Positions 36,775 through 44,966 of a DNA stretch of 64,000 nt are shown one piece after another. Position 1 is the first letter of the stretch. Every line of letters starts with the position of its first letter. The notes beneath the pieces are model-generated. The model was not told where the DNA came from and did no database searches. It saw only the letters and a program-made list of their open reading frames with translations. Source of the DNA: JAEUMG01 sp963805405 (GTDB taxonomy: Bacteria > Pseudomonadota > Alphaproteobacteria > Rhizobiales > Aestuariivirgaceae). Location: NCBI GenBank assembly GCA_963805405.1, contig CAWDUC010000003.1, positions 51,117 through 115,116 of the forward strand, in the 5' to 3' direction. Made by a program: the position numbers and the translations under genes.

Positions 36775-37182
36775 GCCGGAGTCGCGCGCAAGCGCCGGCA
36801 TGCTCAAAGGCCTAGGCTTCGGGCTTCCCTAGTCAACCAATCGTTGAATATACCGGCCGCTTGGGTCCCTGTTAACCATGGGGCTCGACCGGGGGGCGCG
36901 CTGAGCGAGCGTTGCCAGCGTTTTCGCGAAATTTCAGGACGCTACTACTGAGGCGGTTTGCGCAATTGAGTAACGGGCCAAAGCTATAAGGGCTGGGGAA
37001 ATCGAGGGGAAACTGGGGAAACGAAATCAGAAAAGTCTTTTATTTTCAATAGTTACAATCCCGCTAAGTCATATTCCATGACTTCGCGCTGAACCTGTTC
37101 CACTCTTCTCACTCCGAGACTGTATTCATGGTTTGTGCCTGTTATAATGATGGCCCCTTAAGAGACAAGCTTCGATTGAGAC

Positions 37183-38028
37183 ATGCCCCACACCACCGCC
37201 GACATGACCCCCACTGACGCCGCATCGGCACTCGCCTGGCTTTTTGAAATGGGGGCCGACGAGGTGACCGGCGAAACGCCGGTGAATCGCCTAGCGACGT
37301 CCGCAGAGGTGCAACGCCCTCAACCGGCGCCGGTAGAGGTACCTTTGGCGTGGCCATTGCCCAACCTCGCTACAGCGCGGCCGAACATGCCGAAGCCCAC
37401 CACATCGGATTCGGTTCAGGATGCACGCGCGATAGCCGCGAGTTGTGGATCGCTCCAAGAAATTATCGAAGCACTCGGACGGTTCGATGCTTGTCCACTC
37501 CGCAAGACCGCAACCAATCTTTGCTTTTCAGACGGCAACCCTGACGCACACGTGCTGGTTATCGGCGAAGCGCCGGGCAACGATGAAGATTTGCAAGGGA
37601 AACCTTTCGTTGGTCGCTCGGGACAGCTTCTGGACAGAATGCTGGCGATGATCGGGCTTGATCGGCGCGCCGACGATCCGGCGGCCTCGGTTCTCATCAC
37701 CAATACTATTTTCTGGCGTCCACCGGGCAATCGCAAGCCGACCGAAGCGGAAACTGCGACATGCATGCCGTTCGTTTCTCGTCTTGTCGAGGTGATGCGA
37801 CCTCGCCTGATACTGTGCGTCGGGGCAACGCCAACGCAACGCATGATGAACCTGACCGAAGGCATCCTGAAATTGCGCGGCCGCTGGTTCGACCTTGCCG
37901 TGGGCGACAGTACGATTCCCTTGCTCGCTACTTTGCACCCGGCCTACCTGCTACGCCAGCCAGCACAGAAGCGACTTGCCTGGCGCGACCTCCTCTCCCT
38001 CCGCCAACGCCTTGATGAACTCCGTTGA
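37183..38028 (+). CDS. Uracil-DNA glycosylase, family 4/5 type
   Basis: Removes uracil from DNA in base-excision repair. The 281-residue protein has a variable N-terminal 85 residues and then the catalytic domain. It has the motif GEAPGNDEDLQGKPFVGRSG and, near the C terminus, HPAYLLRQP. Of the four iron-sulphur cysteines of classical family-4 enzymes I can see only some (CPLRKTATNLC), a pattern I associate with alphaproteobacterial members. It is followed by the LysE-type gene almost without gap. Confidence 0.9.
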   Translation: MPHTTADMTPTDAASALAWLFEMGADEVTGETPVNRLATSAEVQRPQPAPVEVPLAWPLPNLATARPNMPKPTTSDSVQDARAIAASCGSLQEIIEALGRFDACPLRKTATNLCFSDGNPDAHVLVIGEAPGNDEDLQGKPFVGRSGQLLDRMLAMIGLDRRADDPAASVLITNTIFWRPPGNRKPTEAETATCMPFVSRLVEVMRPRLILCVGATPTQRMMNLTEGILKLRGRWFDLAVGDSTIPLLATLHPAYLLRQPAQKRLAWRDLLSLRQRLDELR

Positions 38029-38042
38029 TTATTAATAGTTCG

Positions 38043-38669
38043 ATGCCGATCGCCTGGCCCGACCTCTTGGTATTTATGGCAGCCGCCCTGCTGCTCAATC
38101 TCACGCCCGGAAACGACATGATGTTCGTTCTCGGCCAGAGTTTGAAAGGCGGCCCACGTCGTGGTGTTGCCGCGAGCCTGGGAATAGCAACCGGTTCGCT
38201 CATTCACCTTATTCTTGTCGCCTTGGGCGTAGCCGTTCTGCTCAAGGAAAACCCAATAGTTTTCGAAGTTATCCGCTGGGCGGGGGTCGTCTATCTGGTG
38301 TGGATTGCCTGGAAGACCCTTATCGGACCTGGTCCCGCCGGAGCAAGCGTTGACGTTAACGGAAATTCGATCCGCGCATGGCGCGACGGCACGCTCGTGA
38401 ACTTGCTCAACCCCAAAGTCATCGTCTTCATGTTCGCCTTCCTGCCGCCATTCATTCGGCCTGAGAACGGGATGCCGCTCGTTCAATTATTGATACTTGG
38501 AACCCTCTTCAATGTGGGTGGCACGACGGTCAATGTGCTGGTCGCTCTTTTCTCGGGAGGGATCGGGCGGCGGCTTGCGACAAGCGCGCGCGTCGCCCGC
38601 GGCTTCGCCTATGCCTCGTCGGCAGTTTTTTTAGCACTTGCGCTGCGATTAGCGTTCGAACGTAAGTGA
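38043..38669 (+). CDS. LysE/RhtB family amino-acid exporter
   Basis: Inner-membrane exporter of about 208 residues with six helices. It shows the family start LLLNLTPGNDMMFVLGQSL with the TPG motif, then GVAASLGIATGSLIHL, and the LLNPKVIVFMFAFLPPF segment. The ATG at 38043 is preferred over the overlapping TTG at 38025. It lies 14 bases after the glycosylase stop. The substrate is probably an amino acid or derivative but cannot be predicted. Confidence 0.88.
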   Translation: MPIAWPDLLVFMAAALLLNLTPGNDMMFVLGQSLKGGPRRGVAASLGIATGSLIHLILVALGVAVLLKENPIVFEVIRWAGVVYLVWIAWKTLIGPGPAGASVDVNGNSIRAWRDGTLVNLLNPKVIVFMFAFLPPFIRPENGMPLVQLLILGTLFNVGGTTVNVLVALFSGGIGRRLATSARVARGFAYASSAVFLALALRLAFERK

Positions 38670-38701
38670 CGCGGCTTTAAATTCGGCGTATAGTATAAGA
38701 T

Positions 38702-39247
38702 ATGGCGCGCATCGAAGATCGTTCCTTCCTCGCCGTACGTATCGCGGTCCTGACGATATCGGATACGCGGACGCTTGGTGATGACAAGTCCGGCCAGACG
38801 CTGTCAGATCGTATCACAGAGGCCGGTCATCAGCTTTCTGCCCGTAAAATAGTGAAGGACGACATCAGGTCGATCCGCAGTTGCATGCGCGACTGGCTCA
38901 ATCGCAACGACATTGATGTGATCATCTCGACAGGCGGCACAGGACTAACAGGTCGCGATGTGACCATCGAAGCGATGCGCCCGCTCTTCGAAAAAGAGAT
39001 CGAAGGGTTCGGGACACTCTTTCACATCATCTCCTTCAACAAGATCGGCACGTCTACAGTCCAATCCCGCGCGACAGGCGGTGTCGCAAAGGGCAAGTAC
39101 ATTTTCTGCCTCCCCGGTTCGCCCGGTGCCTGTCGCGATGCGTGGGACGAGATCCTCAAGGCGCAGTTGGATAACCGCCATCCGCCGTGCAATTTTGTCG
39201 AGATCATGCCGCGCCTCGAAGAGCATCAGAAGCGAAAGAAGGGCTAG
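38702..39247 (+). CDS. moaB: Molybdenum cofactor biosynthesis protein B
   Basis: MoaB/MogA-type protein acting on molybdopterin in the cytoplasm, 181 residues. Typical motifs are AVLTISDTRTLGDDKSG, IISTGGTGLTGRDVT and the C-terminal KYIFCLPGSPGACRDAWDEI. MoaB proteins may adenylylate molybdopterin or be accessory; the enzyme activity of a given member is not certain from sequence. Its 3' end overlaps the converging cyclase gene by four bases. Confidence 0.92.
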   Translation: MARIEDRSFLAVRIAVLTISDTRTLGDDKSGQTLSDRITEAGHQLSARKIVKDDIRSIRSCMRDWLNRNDIDVIISTGGTGLTGRDVTIEAMRPLFEKEIEGFGTLFHIISFNKIGTSTVQSRATGGVAKGKYIFCLPGSPGACRDAWDEILKAQLDNRHPPCNFVEIMPRLEEHQKRKKG

Positions 39248-41202
39248 CTCGCGTCGCCGCAGCAGTTCAGAAGATTCGTCGCGGCAGGATCTCCGGGCAA
39301 TAGAGTGAGACTGCGTGCGAACAATTGGCGAGCGACGACCGTGTCGCCCTTAGCCAATGCCTCGACGCCGGATTGCAGAAGATCGCGCGTGAACTCCTTG
39401 GCTTCGCGTTCGGCGACCGGATCACGGTCGTAGACCTCGTAGATCGCGACGGCTTCGGTCTTGCCTTTGACGACGACGATGTCGATCGGACGGATGGAAA
39501 AGGCGCGAGACGTCGAGAGCTGATTATACGTGTTTTGCGTGATCAGCAGGCCCACCTTGTAAGTTTTGGTCAGGCTTTCAATCCGAGCGGCAAGATTGAC
39601 AGCATCCGAGATAACGGTGCCGTCCATCCGATCACGCTCGCCGATCGTGCCCAGCATCAACGAACCACTATTGAGTCCGACGCCTATGCCAATCGCCGGA
39701 AGATTTGTCGCTGCGCGTCCCTCGTTGAAGATGTCGAGAGCACCGTGCATGGCAAGTCCCGCGCGTACGGCATCGTCGGCCGACTCGAACAGCGCCATAA
39801 TCGCATCGCCGATATACTTGTCGATGAAGCCGTTATGAGCGCGGATCACCGGCCCCATGCGCTCGAGATAAGAGTTGATGAAGGCGAAATTTTCGTCCGG
39901 CGTCATACGCTCCGAGAGGCCGGTGAAATTGCGGATGTCTGAAAACAGGACCGTCATGTCGCGACGACGATTGTCGCCAAGCTGCACCGAAACGATGGAA
40001 GGCTTGCCCATGATGGTGAGGAAGGGCTTCGGAACGAAGCGTTCGATGGAGGCGTTGGTATCGCGTAGATCGGTGATGGTCTGCCGCACGGCGTCGCGCA
40101 TGCTGGCGAAACTCGAAGCCAGGTGGCCAATCTCATCACGACGCCCGGTATCCGCAATCGATTGGTCAAGGTCGCCATCGGCTATGGCGCGGGCCTGGCT
40201 GCGCAGTTTGAACAGCGGGTCGAGCAACTGTCGCTGAAGCAGGCGTGAAGCGACGAGGTAGACAAGCGGCAGAAGGAGAAGAAGTACCGTCAGGGAACTG
40301 ATCAGCACCTGCTGCACCGCTTGGCGAGCGAGGGCCGTGTCGTATGACACCTGCCTGATGATCATCTTGTTGGCGACCGGGTCCTGTTCGGTATCCTCCT
40401 CATTCAAGTGCTTGCTGTATATCGTCACCACATCATCGGAGCTGGGAATTTCGACCCGCCCCTCCTTAGTCACCCGCTCAACGATATCGGGCGCCAACTT
40501 CTCGCCAACATCGAGCAGCGACCATGTCGCGGCCGGCGTCACGAGGTAGATGTCGACATCTTTCAAGTACTGATTGCTCGTAACCGCGTCGGCAAACATC
40601 TCATCAAAGAAATATGCTCCCATCCACGGAAAACTTCCGCGTTCGATGCTGGGTCGCAATTCGATCGAAGTTTCGACGATGTAATCGTTGTCGCGAGGAC
40701 CAAAATAGCTATAGGTTTGCAGCTTGCCGCTTTGCGACGACATATCGATGCCGGCGCTCATGACTTCGCCCTTGCCGAATACGCTATCGAGAAAGGATGT
40801 AAACTCGCTTTGCGGGAACTGCAGGTTCATGTCGGCCTGCAAATCCGTCTGGAAGACCCGGTGATTGCGATCGATGAAGTAAATGTGCTCGACACCGTAT
40901 TTCTTGGTCAGAGCCTCCAACTGCTGCGGGGCGAGACCGGTTGGGCCCGTCGGCGCAACGGCGATTTCTGCGGCGATTTGCGGAAGGGCCTGCTCCATAT
41001 GTGTCTTGACGATATGATGCTGGCTGCGAAGCATGTCTTCGAAAACTTCGAAGCGCTCGCTCAAGCTCACCTCGATACCGGCGATCTCCTGAGCCTGTCG
41101 GGCCGACACAAGGCGATACATCGCAAGGGAAACAACCAAGGTGGCGCCCACCGTCACCAGGAGCATCACGGCAAAGAGAAACAGCCCTACTTTACGCTTC
41201 AT
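39244..41202 (-). CDS. Membrane-bound adenylate/guanylate cyclase with periplasmic sensor
   Basis: Class III nucleotide cyclase of 652 residues. One helix at about 7-28 and one near 300-320 flank a periplasmic sensor domain that resembles a CHASE/dCache-like module. A HAMP linker (about 322-375) leads to the cyclase domain. The metal-binding aspartates are in VLFSDIRNFTGLSE and KYIGDAIMALF, and the ATP-type specificity segment is VISDAVNLAARIE. The lysine in FIDKYIGDA together with Asp in VISDA points to ATP and cAMP rather than GTP. Signal unknown. Confidence 0.9.
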   Translation of the reverse strand: MKRKVGLFLFAVMLLVTVGATLVVSLAMYRLVSARQAQEIAGIEVSLSERFEVFEDMLRSQHHIVKTHMEQALPQIAAEIAVAPTGPTGLAPQQLEALTKKYGVEHIYFIDRNHRVFQTDLQADMNLQFPQSEFTSFLDSVFGKGEVMSAGIDMSSQSGKLQTYSYFGPRDNDYIVETSIELRPSIERGSFPWMGAYFFDEMFADAVTSNQYLKDVDIYLVTPAATWSLLDVGEKLAPDIVERVTKEGRVEIPSSDDVVTIYSKHLNEEDTEQDPVANKMIIRQVSYDTALARQAVQQVLISSLTVLLLLLPLVYLVASRLLQRQLLDPLFKLRSQARAIADGDLDQSIADTGRRDEIGHLASSFASMRDAVRQTITDLRDTNASIERFVPKPFLTIMGKPSIVSVQLGDNRRRDMTVLFSDIRNFTGLSERMTPDENFAFINSYLERMGPVIRAHNGFIDKYIGDAIMALFESADDAVRAGLAMHGALDIFNEGRAATNLPAIGIGVGLNSGSLMLGTIGERDRMDGTVISDAVNLAARIESLTKTYKVGLLITQNTYNQLSTSRAFSIRPIDIVVVKGKTEAVAIYEVYDRDPVAEREAKEFTRDLLQSGVEALAKGDTVVARQLFARSLTLLPGDPAATNLLNCCGDAS

Positions 41203-41279
41203 AGCGGCGCCCGCTCGATCTCACGAATTCCGTATGCGAACCATCCAGCATCCTACACGCTAGGAGGTAACCGCATTCT

Positions 41280-42146
41280 TTAGGCGCGACGAAGGCGCAA
41301 GGGGCCGACGCCGCTGACGATCGAGAGCCCGACAAGGATGACCAAGCCTCCCGCTATCTGCATTGGAGAAATCCGTTCACCGAGCACGACTGCCGCCGTC
41401 AGGATGCCGATGACCGGCATGAGCAGCACGAAGGGGGCGACCTCGTCCATCCGATGCCGGCGGAGTAGCGAGAACCAAACCGCATAGCCGATATAAAAGC
41501 CCACGGCCGTTGAAAAGGCCAGAGCGAGCCATTGTCCGAGGCTGGCAGTCATCACCGATTCCCACTGGCCCTGCTCGAGCAGGAGCGTCGCGACGATAAT
41601 CTGCGGCAGGCCGGCAATGGCCATCCCCTTGAGCTGAACGATGCCGGAATCACGCCCGAGCTTGCGCGCCAGAACCTGTCCAAAGGCCCAGAAGAGCGAT
41701 CCCAGTATAATGTAAATGACGGGCCAGATCGGCGGGGTCTCGCGGGGCAGACCGACGACCGCGGCAACACCGGCCACCGCGACAAAGGTGCCGAAAATCT
41801 TGCGGGCGTTGATCTCTTCGCCACCCACCAGCCAGCCGAGCAAAACGGCAAACGGGACCTGCACCTGGAGAACCAAGGTCGCTACCGAGGCCGGCAGGTA
41901 TTTCAGGCCCAGGAAGATGAAGACACCTTGGATCGGCACCGCGAAGGCCGCGATGGCAAACAAGGAGACCCATGGCGTGCGTATGGGCGCCCGCGCCGTT
42001 GCAAGCAGGACGATGACCAGTGCCCCGTAGATCATGGCCATCATGAACAGCGGTTGGAACTGTTCGACCGCGGGCTTTGCGAGGGTGAAGCCTGCGCCCC
42101 ATGACAGAGGAGGAACCAGAGCGATTGCGATATCTTTGGGAGACAT
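41280..42146 (-). CDS. EamA/DMT family transporter
   Basis: Ten-helix drug/metabolite transporter made of two EamA repeats, 288 residues from the ATG at 42146. The frame is open to 42200, but the first 18 residues are polar and unlike the family start PPLSWGAGFTLAKPAVEQF. Conserved segments are VLQVQVPFAVLLGWLVGGEE and ILTAAVVLGERISPMQIAGG. The substrate is unknown. It is divergent from the radical SAM gene, with about 90 bases between their starts. Confidence 0.87.
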   Translation of the reverse strand: MSPKDIAIALVPPLSWGAGFTLAKPAVEQFQPLFMMAMIYGALVIVLLATARAPIRTPWVSLFAIAAFAVPIQGVFIFLGLKYLPASVATLVLQVQVPFAVLLGWLVGGEEINARKIFGTFVAVAGVAAVVGLPRETPPIWPVIYIILGSLFWAFGQVLARKLGRDSGIVQLKGMAIAGLPQIIVATLLLEQGQWESVMTASLGQWLALAFSTAVGFYIGYAVWFSLLRRHRMDEVAPFVLLMPVIGILTAAVVLGERISPMQIAGGLVILVGLSIVSGVGPLRLRRA

Positions 42147-42234
42147 GGGCTGCGTCTTGAGGCGGGGTGCCAAATTCCCCTTATTCGCCAGCAACTGCAA
42201 GTTTGTTCTTGTAATGTTCCCAAAAACAGCTTAT

Positions 42235-43380
42235 ATGAGCAGTATGGTCACTCTCATCGACAGACGCCAAAGCGTTGGCCTCGACCCCGATATTCTCGGG
42301 GTAGGCCGCTACTCCGCGTTACGTACGCAGACGCGCGGAAGGGGTGCGCGCAACAATATTTCTGGCCGATTCGAAAAGCATTCGCGAGCGCTCTTCGATG
42401 ACGGGTGGGACACGCTGGAAGAGCTCCCGCCGCTCAAGACCGAGGTTTTCACCGAGACCCCCAAGACCATTATCGCCCGAAACGAATCGCCCGACATCTC
42501 CTTCGATCGATCGATCAATCCCTATCGCGGTTGCGAGCATGGCTGCGTGTACTGCTACGCGCGGCCAACCCATGCCTATATGGGCCTGTCGCCCGGGCTA
42601 GATTTCGAAAGCAAGCTGTTCGCGAAGTCCAATGCCGCCGAACTGCTCCGCGCTGAATTATCGACGCCCGGCTATGTGCCGCGCACGATCGCACTCGGCG
42701 CCAATACCGATCCCTATCAGCCGATTGAGCGTCGCTATCGAATCACACGGCAGGTGCTTGAGGTTCTGAGCGAGTTCGGTCACCCGGTGGGCATTGTCAC
42801 AAAATCGGCACTCGTGGTGCGCGATATCGATATTCTGAAGCCGATGGCGGAGCGCGGATTGGTCAAGGTGGCTGTGTCGGTGACATCTCTTGATCCAAAG
42901 CTGGCGCGTTCATTGGAGCCACGCGCCTCGACACCGGCAAAGCGATTGGGCGCGCTTGAAATACTTTCAGCGGCGGGCATCCCGACGGTAGCAATGGTCG
43001 CGCCGATCATTCCCGCCGTCAACGACAGCGAGATCGAAGCGATTTTGAAGTCCGCAAGTGCCGCGGGCGTACGCGAGGCTGGTTATGTGCTCCTGAGGTT
43101 GCCGCTCGAAGTCCGTGAGCTCTTCAAGGAGTGGCTGGAGACCGACATGCCGGATCGGGCGGCGAAGGTCATGTCGCTCATTCGCCAGACGCGGCAAGGC
43201 AAGGAGAATGATGCCAATTTCGGGCGGCGGATGACCGGATCAGGACCCTATGCCTGGTCGATCGGTCGGCGCTTCGAAATGGCTTGTCAGCGTCTCGGCC
43301 TCAATCGCGACCGCCTCAAGCTATCGACCGATCATTTCCGGCGGCCGGCGCATCCCGGTGAACAATTGAGTCTGCTGTAA
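42235..43380 (+). CDS. PA0069-type radical SAM protein
   Basis: Radical SAM enzyme with the iron-sulphur motif CEHGCVYC (Cys-x3-Cys-x2-Cys) followed by YARPTHAYMGLSPGLDFE. TIALGANTDPYQPIE and the C-terminal GLNRDRLKLSTDHFRRP also fit the widely distributed PA0069 family, often compared with spore photoproduct lyase. The reaction is unknown. ATGs at 42235 and 42244 are both possible starts; the frame is open from 42034 but overlaps the divergent transporter there. The next gene starts three bases after its stop. Confidence 0.88.
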   Translation: MSSMVTLIDRRQSVGLDPDILGVGRYSALRTQTRGRGARNNISGRFEKHSRALFDDGWDTLEELPPLKTEVFTETPKTIIARNESPDISFDRSINPYRGCEHGCVYCYARPTHAYMGLSPGLDFESKLFAKSNAAELLRAELSTPGYVPRTIALGANTDPYQPIERRYRITRQVLEVLSEFGHPVGIVTKSALVVRDIDILKPMAERGLVKVAVSVTSLDPKLARSLEPRASTPAKRLGALEILSAAGIPTVAMVAPIIPAVNDSEIEAILKSASAAGVREAGYVLLRLPLEVRELFKEWLETDMPDRAAKVMSLIRQTRQGKENDANFGRRMTGSGPYAWSIGRRFEMACQRLGLNRDRLKLSTDHFRRPAHPGEQLSLL

Positions 43381-43383
43381 GCC

Positions 43384-44226
43384 ATGAAACAGTCTGAAAA
43401 AGCGAAAACCTTCAAACGTCTTCACGAGCAACCGGGTACCTTCGTCATACCAAATCCATGGGATGCCGGGAGCGCCAAGTTCCTTGCGCAGCTTGGCTTC
43501 AAGGCCCTGGCCACGACCAGCGCCGGGCTTGCCTTCGCGCTTGGGCGCCCCGATGGCGCGGAAATGGTCAGCCGCGAGGAGACGCTGGACAACGCCAAGG
43601 CGATCGTGGAAGCGACGGACCTTCCAGTATCCGCTGATCTCGAGGGTGGTTTCGGCGCTTCTCCCGACTCATGTGCCGAGACCATTCGGCTCGCCGGTTC
43701 TGTCGGACTGGTGGGCGGTTCAATCGAAGATTCGACCGGCCAGAAAGATCAGCCGATTTACGAAACTCGCGAAGCGGCGGCTCGTGTCGAAGCCGCGGCG
43801 GCTGCAGCGCGATCGCTTGGCTATCCCTTCATGCTGGCAGGAAGAGCCGAGAATTATCTTCATGGGCGGCCCGACCTTGCCGACACGATCGCGCGGCTCC
43901 AGGCCTATCAAGCGGCGGGCGCCGATGTTCTTTATGCGCCGGGCCTGCGCAATCTTGACGACATCGCGACTTTGGTTCGCAATGTCGACAAGCCGGTGAA
44001 CGTCCTCATGGGACTGACAGGCTTGCAAATCACCGTCGACGATCTCGCCCGGGTGGGCGTCAAACGCATCAGTGTCGGCGGCGCCTTTGCCCGCGCCGCG
44101 TATGGCGGGTTTCTCAAGGCAGCACGCGAGGTTCGCGACAAAGGCACCTTCGATTTCAACGACGAAGCAACGCCCTATGCCGAGCTTAACGGGCTCTTTT
44201 CAACAGGCGACAAACGGCACAATTGA
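43384..44226 (+). CDS. Isocitrate lyase/PEP mutase family protein
   Basis: A 280-residue TIM-barrel enzyme of the PEP mutase/isocitrate lyase superfamily. The signature segments are NPWDAGSAKFLAQLGFKALA, VSADLEGGFG (metal-binding Asp and Glu) and GSIEDSTG. Known members cleave 2-methylisocitrate, oxaloacetate or carboxyphosphonoenolpyruvate; this member lacks the KKCGH loop of true isocitrate lyases. The reaction is not assignable. It starts three bases after the radical SAM stop, so co-expression is likely. Confidence 0.87.
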   Translation: MKQSEKAKTFKRLHEQPGTFVIPNPWDAGSAKFLAQLGFKALATTSAGLAFALGRPDGAEMVSREETLDNAKAIVEATDLPVSADLEGGFGASPDSCAETIRLAGSVGLVGGSIEDSTGQKDQPIYETREAAARVEAAAAAARSLGYPFMLAGRAENYLHGRPDLADTIARLQAYQAAGADVLYAPGLRNLDDIATLVRNVDKPVNVLMGLTGLQITVDDLARVGVKRISVGGAFARAAYGGFLKAAREVRDKGTFDFNDEATPYAELNGLFSTGDKRHN

Positions 44227-44258
44227 CGGTTTTGCGTTGAAACCGCCACACTGGCGGC

Positions 44259-44891
44259 ATGGCCAAAGCCGATTCTAAAGGCCCTCACTATCGGTTCGAG
44301 CGCGCCGCCCTCAAGCAGGGCGCGCGTTTCGTTGCCGGTATCGATGAGGCTGGTCGCGGGCCGCTCGCAGGCCCTGTCGTTGCCGCCGCGGTCATTCTCG
44401 ACAAGCGTCGCATGCCGCGCGGCATCGACGATTCGAAGGCGATGACAGCCGAAGCGCGCGAAACCGTCTATGCGGCGATCATCACCTCGGCCCGCGTTGG
44501 AGTCGGAATAGCCGACGTCTCCTGCATCGATCGTATCAATATCCTGAATGCGACCTTGCAAGCGATGGCGATGGCACTTGGCGAGATCGGCGATGTCCCC
44601 TGTCTCGCGCTGGTCGACGGCAACCGGCCACCGCAGCTCCCTTGCCCCGTGCGGTGCATCGTCGAAGGCGATGCGCAGTCGCTTTCGATTGCCGCCGCCT
44701 CGATCGTTGCAAAGGTGCGCCGCGACTGGATCATGCTTGAACTTGATCGCGAGTTTCCCGGCTACGGCTTTGCGCAGCACAAGGGATATGCCACGCCGGA
44801 ACACCGCAGCGCGCTTACGCGACTTGGTCCGTGCAGAGAGCATCGCCGCTCCTTCGCACCGGTGCGCGAGGCCGCGTTAACCATTTGTTAA
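44259..44891 (+). CDS. rnhB: Ribonuclease HII
   Basis: Removes ribonucleotides from DNA and RNA primers. The 210-residue protein has the start motif FVAGIDEAGRGPLAGPVVAA with the catalytic Asp-Glu pair, LALVDGNRPPQLPCP with the third acidic residue, and the closing GYGFAQHKGYATPEH. The length is usual. Its stop codon lies inside the TTAA-N7-TTAA box of the ccrM control region. Confidence 0.95.
   Translation: MAKADSKGPHYRFERAALKQGARFVAGIDEAGRGPLAGPVVAAAVILDKRRMPRGIDDSKAMTAEARETVYAAIITSARVGVGIADVSCIDRINILNATLQAMAMALGEIGDVPCLALVDGNRPPQLPCPVRCIVEGDAQSLSIAAASIVAKVRRDWIMLELDREFPGYGFAQHKGYATPEHRSALTRLGPCREHRRSFAPVREAALTIC
44877..44891. promoter_or_regulatory. Perfect CtrA-type box (TTAA-N7-TTAA) upstream of ccrM
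   Basis: TTAACCATTTGTTAA matches the full CtrA consensus exactly. It lies 76-90 bases before the ccrM ATG and overlaps the rnhB stop codon. In Caulobacter, ccrM is activated by CtrA late in the cell cycle, so conservation here is expected and the position is suitable. Confidence 0.8.
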
Positions 44892-44897
44892 GGATTT

Positions 44898-44936
44898 GAT
44901 TCACCCGCGAATCCCTTTGATTCATCATGAGGAATC
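44898..44936. promoter_or_regulatory. Cluster of four GANTC methylation sites in the ccrM leader
   Basis: GATTC at 44898, GAATC at 44909, GATTC at 44919 and GAATC at 44932 are spaced by 10-13 bases, directly after the CtrA-type box. A fifth (GATTC, 44971) is in the first codons of ccrM. CcrM methylates GANTC, so the gene can sense its own product. Confidence 0.8.
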
Positions 44937-44966
44937 AAAGCTGGTTAGTTGCGTTGCGGGTGCTGC

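Larger units (their letters stand above)
36262..37182. other. Gene-free boundary region with GC-rich repeats
   Basis: A stretch of 921 bases with no recognisable gene, between the sugar operon and the start of the core block. It holds the repeat cluster at 36633-36727 and nested CCTAGG palindromes, both listed separately. It ends with a possible TATAAT (37143-37148) 35 bases before the uracil-DNA glycosylase gene, without a clear -35 element. Confidence 0.6.

Noticed and set aside
36590..36780. CRISPR array
   Set aside because: The repeats are short and GC-rich, their spacing is uneven (22-27 bases), spacers are not unique sequences, and no cas genes are nearby.
37143..37148. TATAAT before the uracil-DNA glycosylase gene as a firm promoter
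   Set aside because: The -10 match is perfect but no acceptable -35 hexamer lies 16-18 bases upstream, so it is mentioned only as a possibility.
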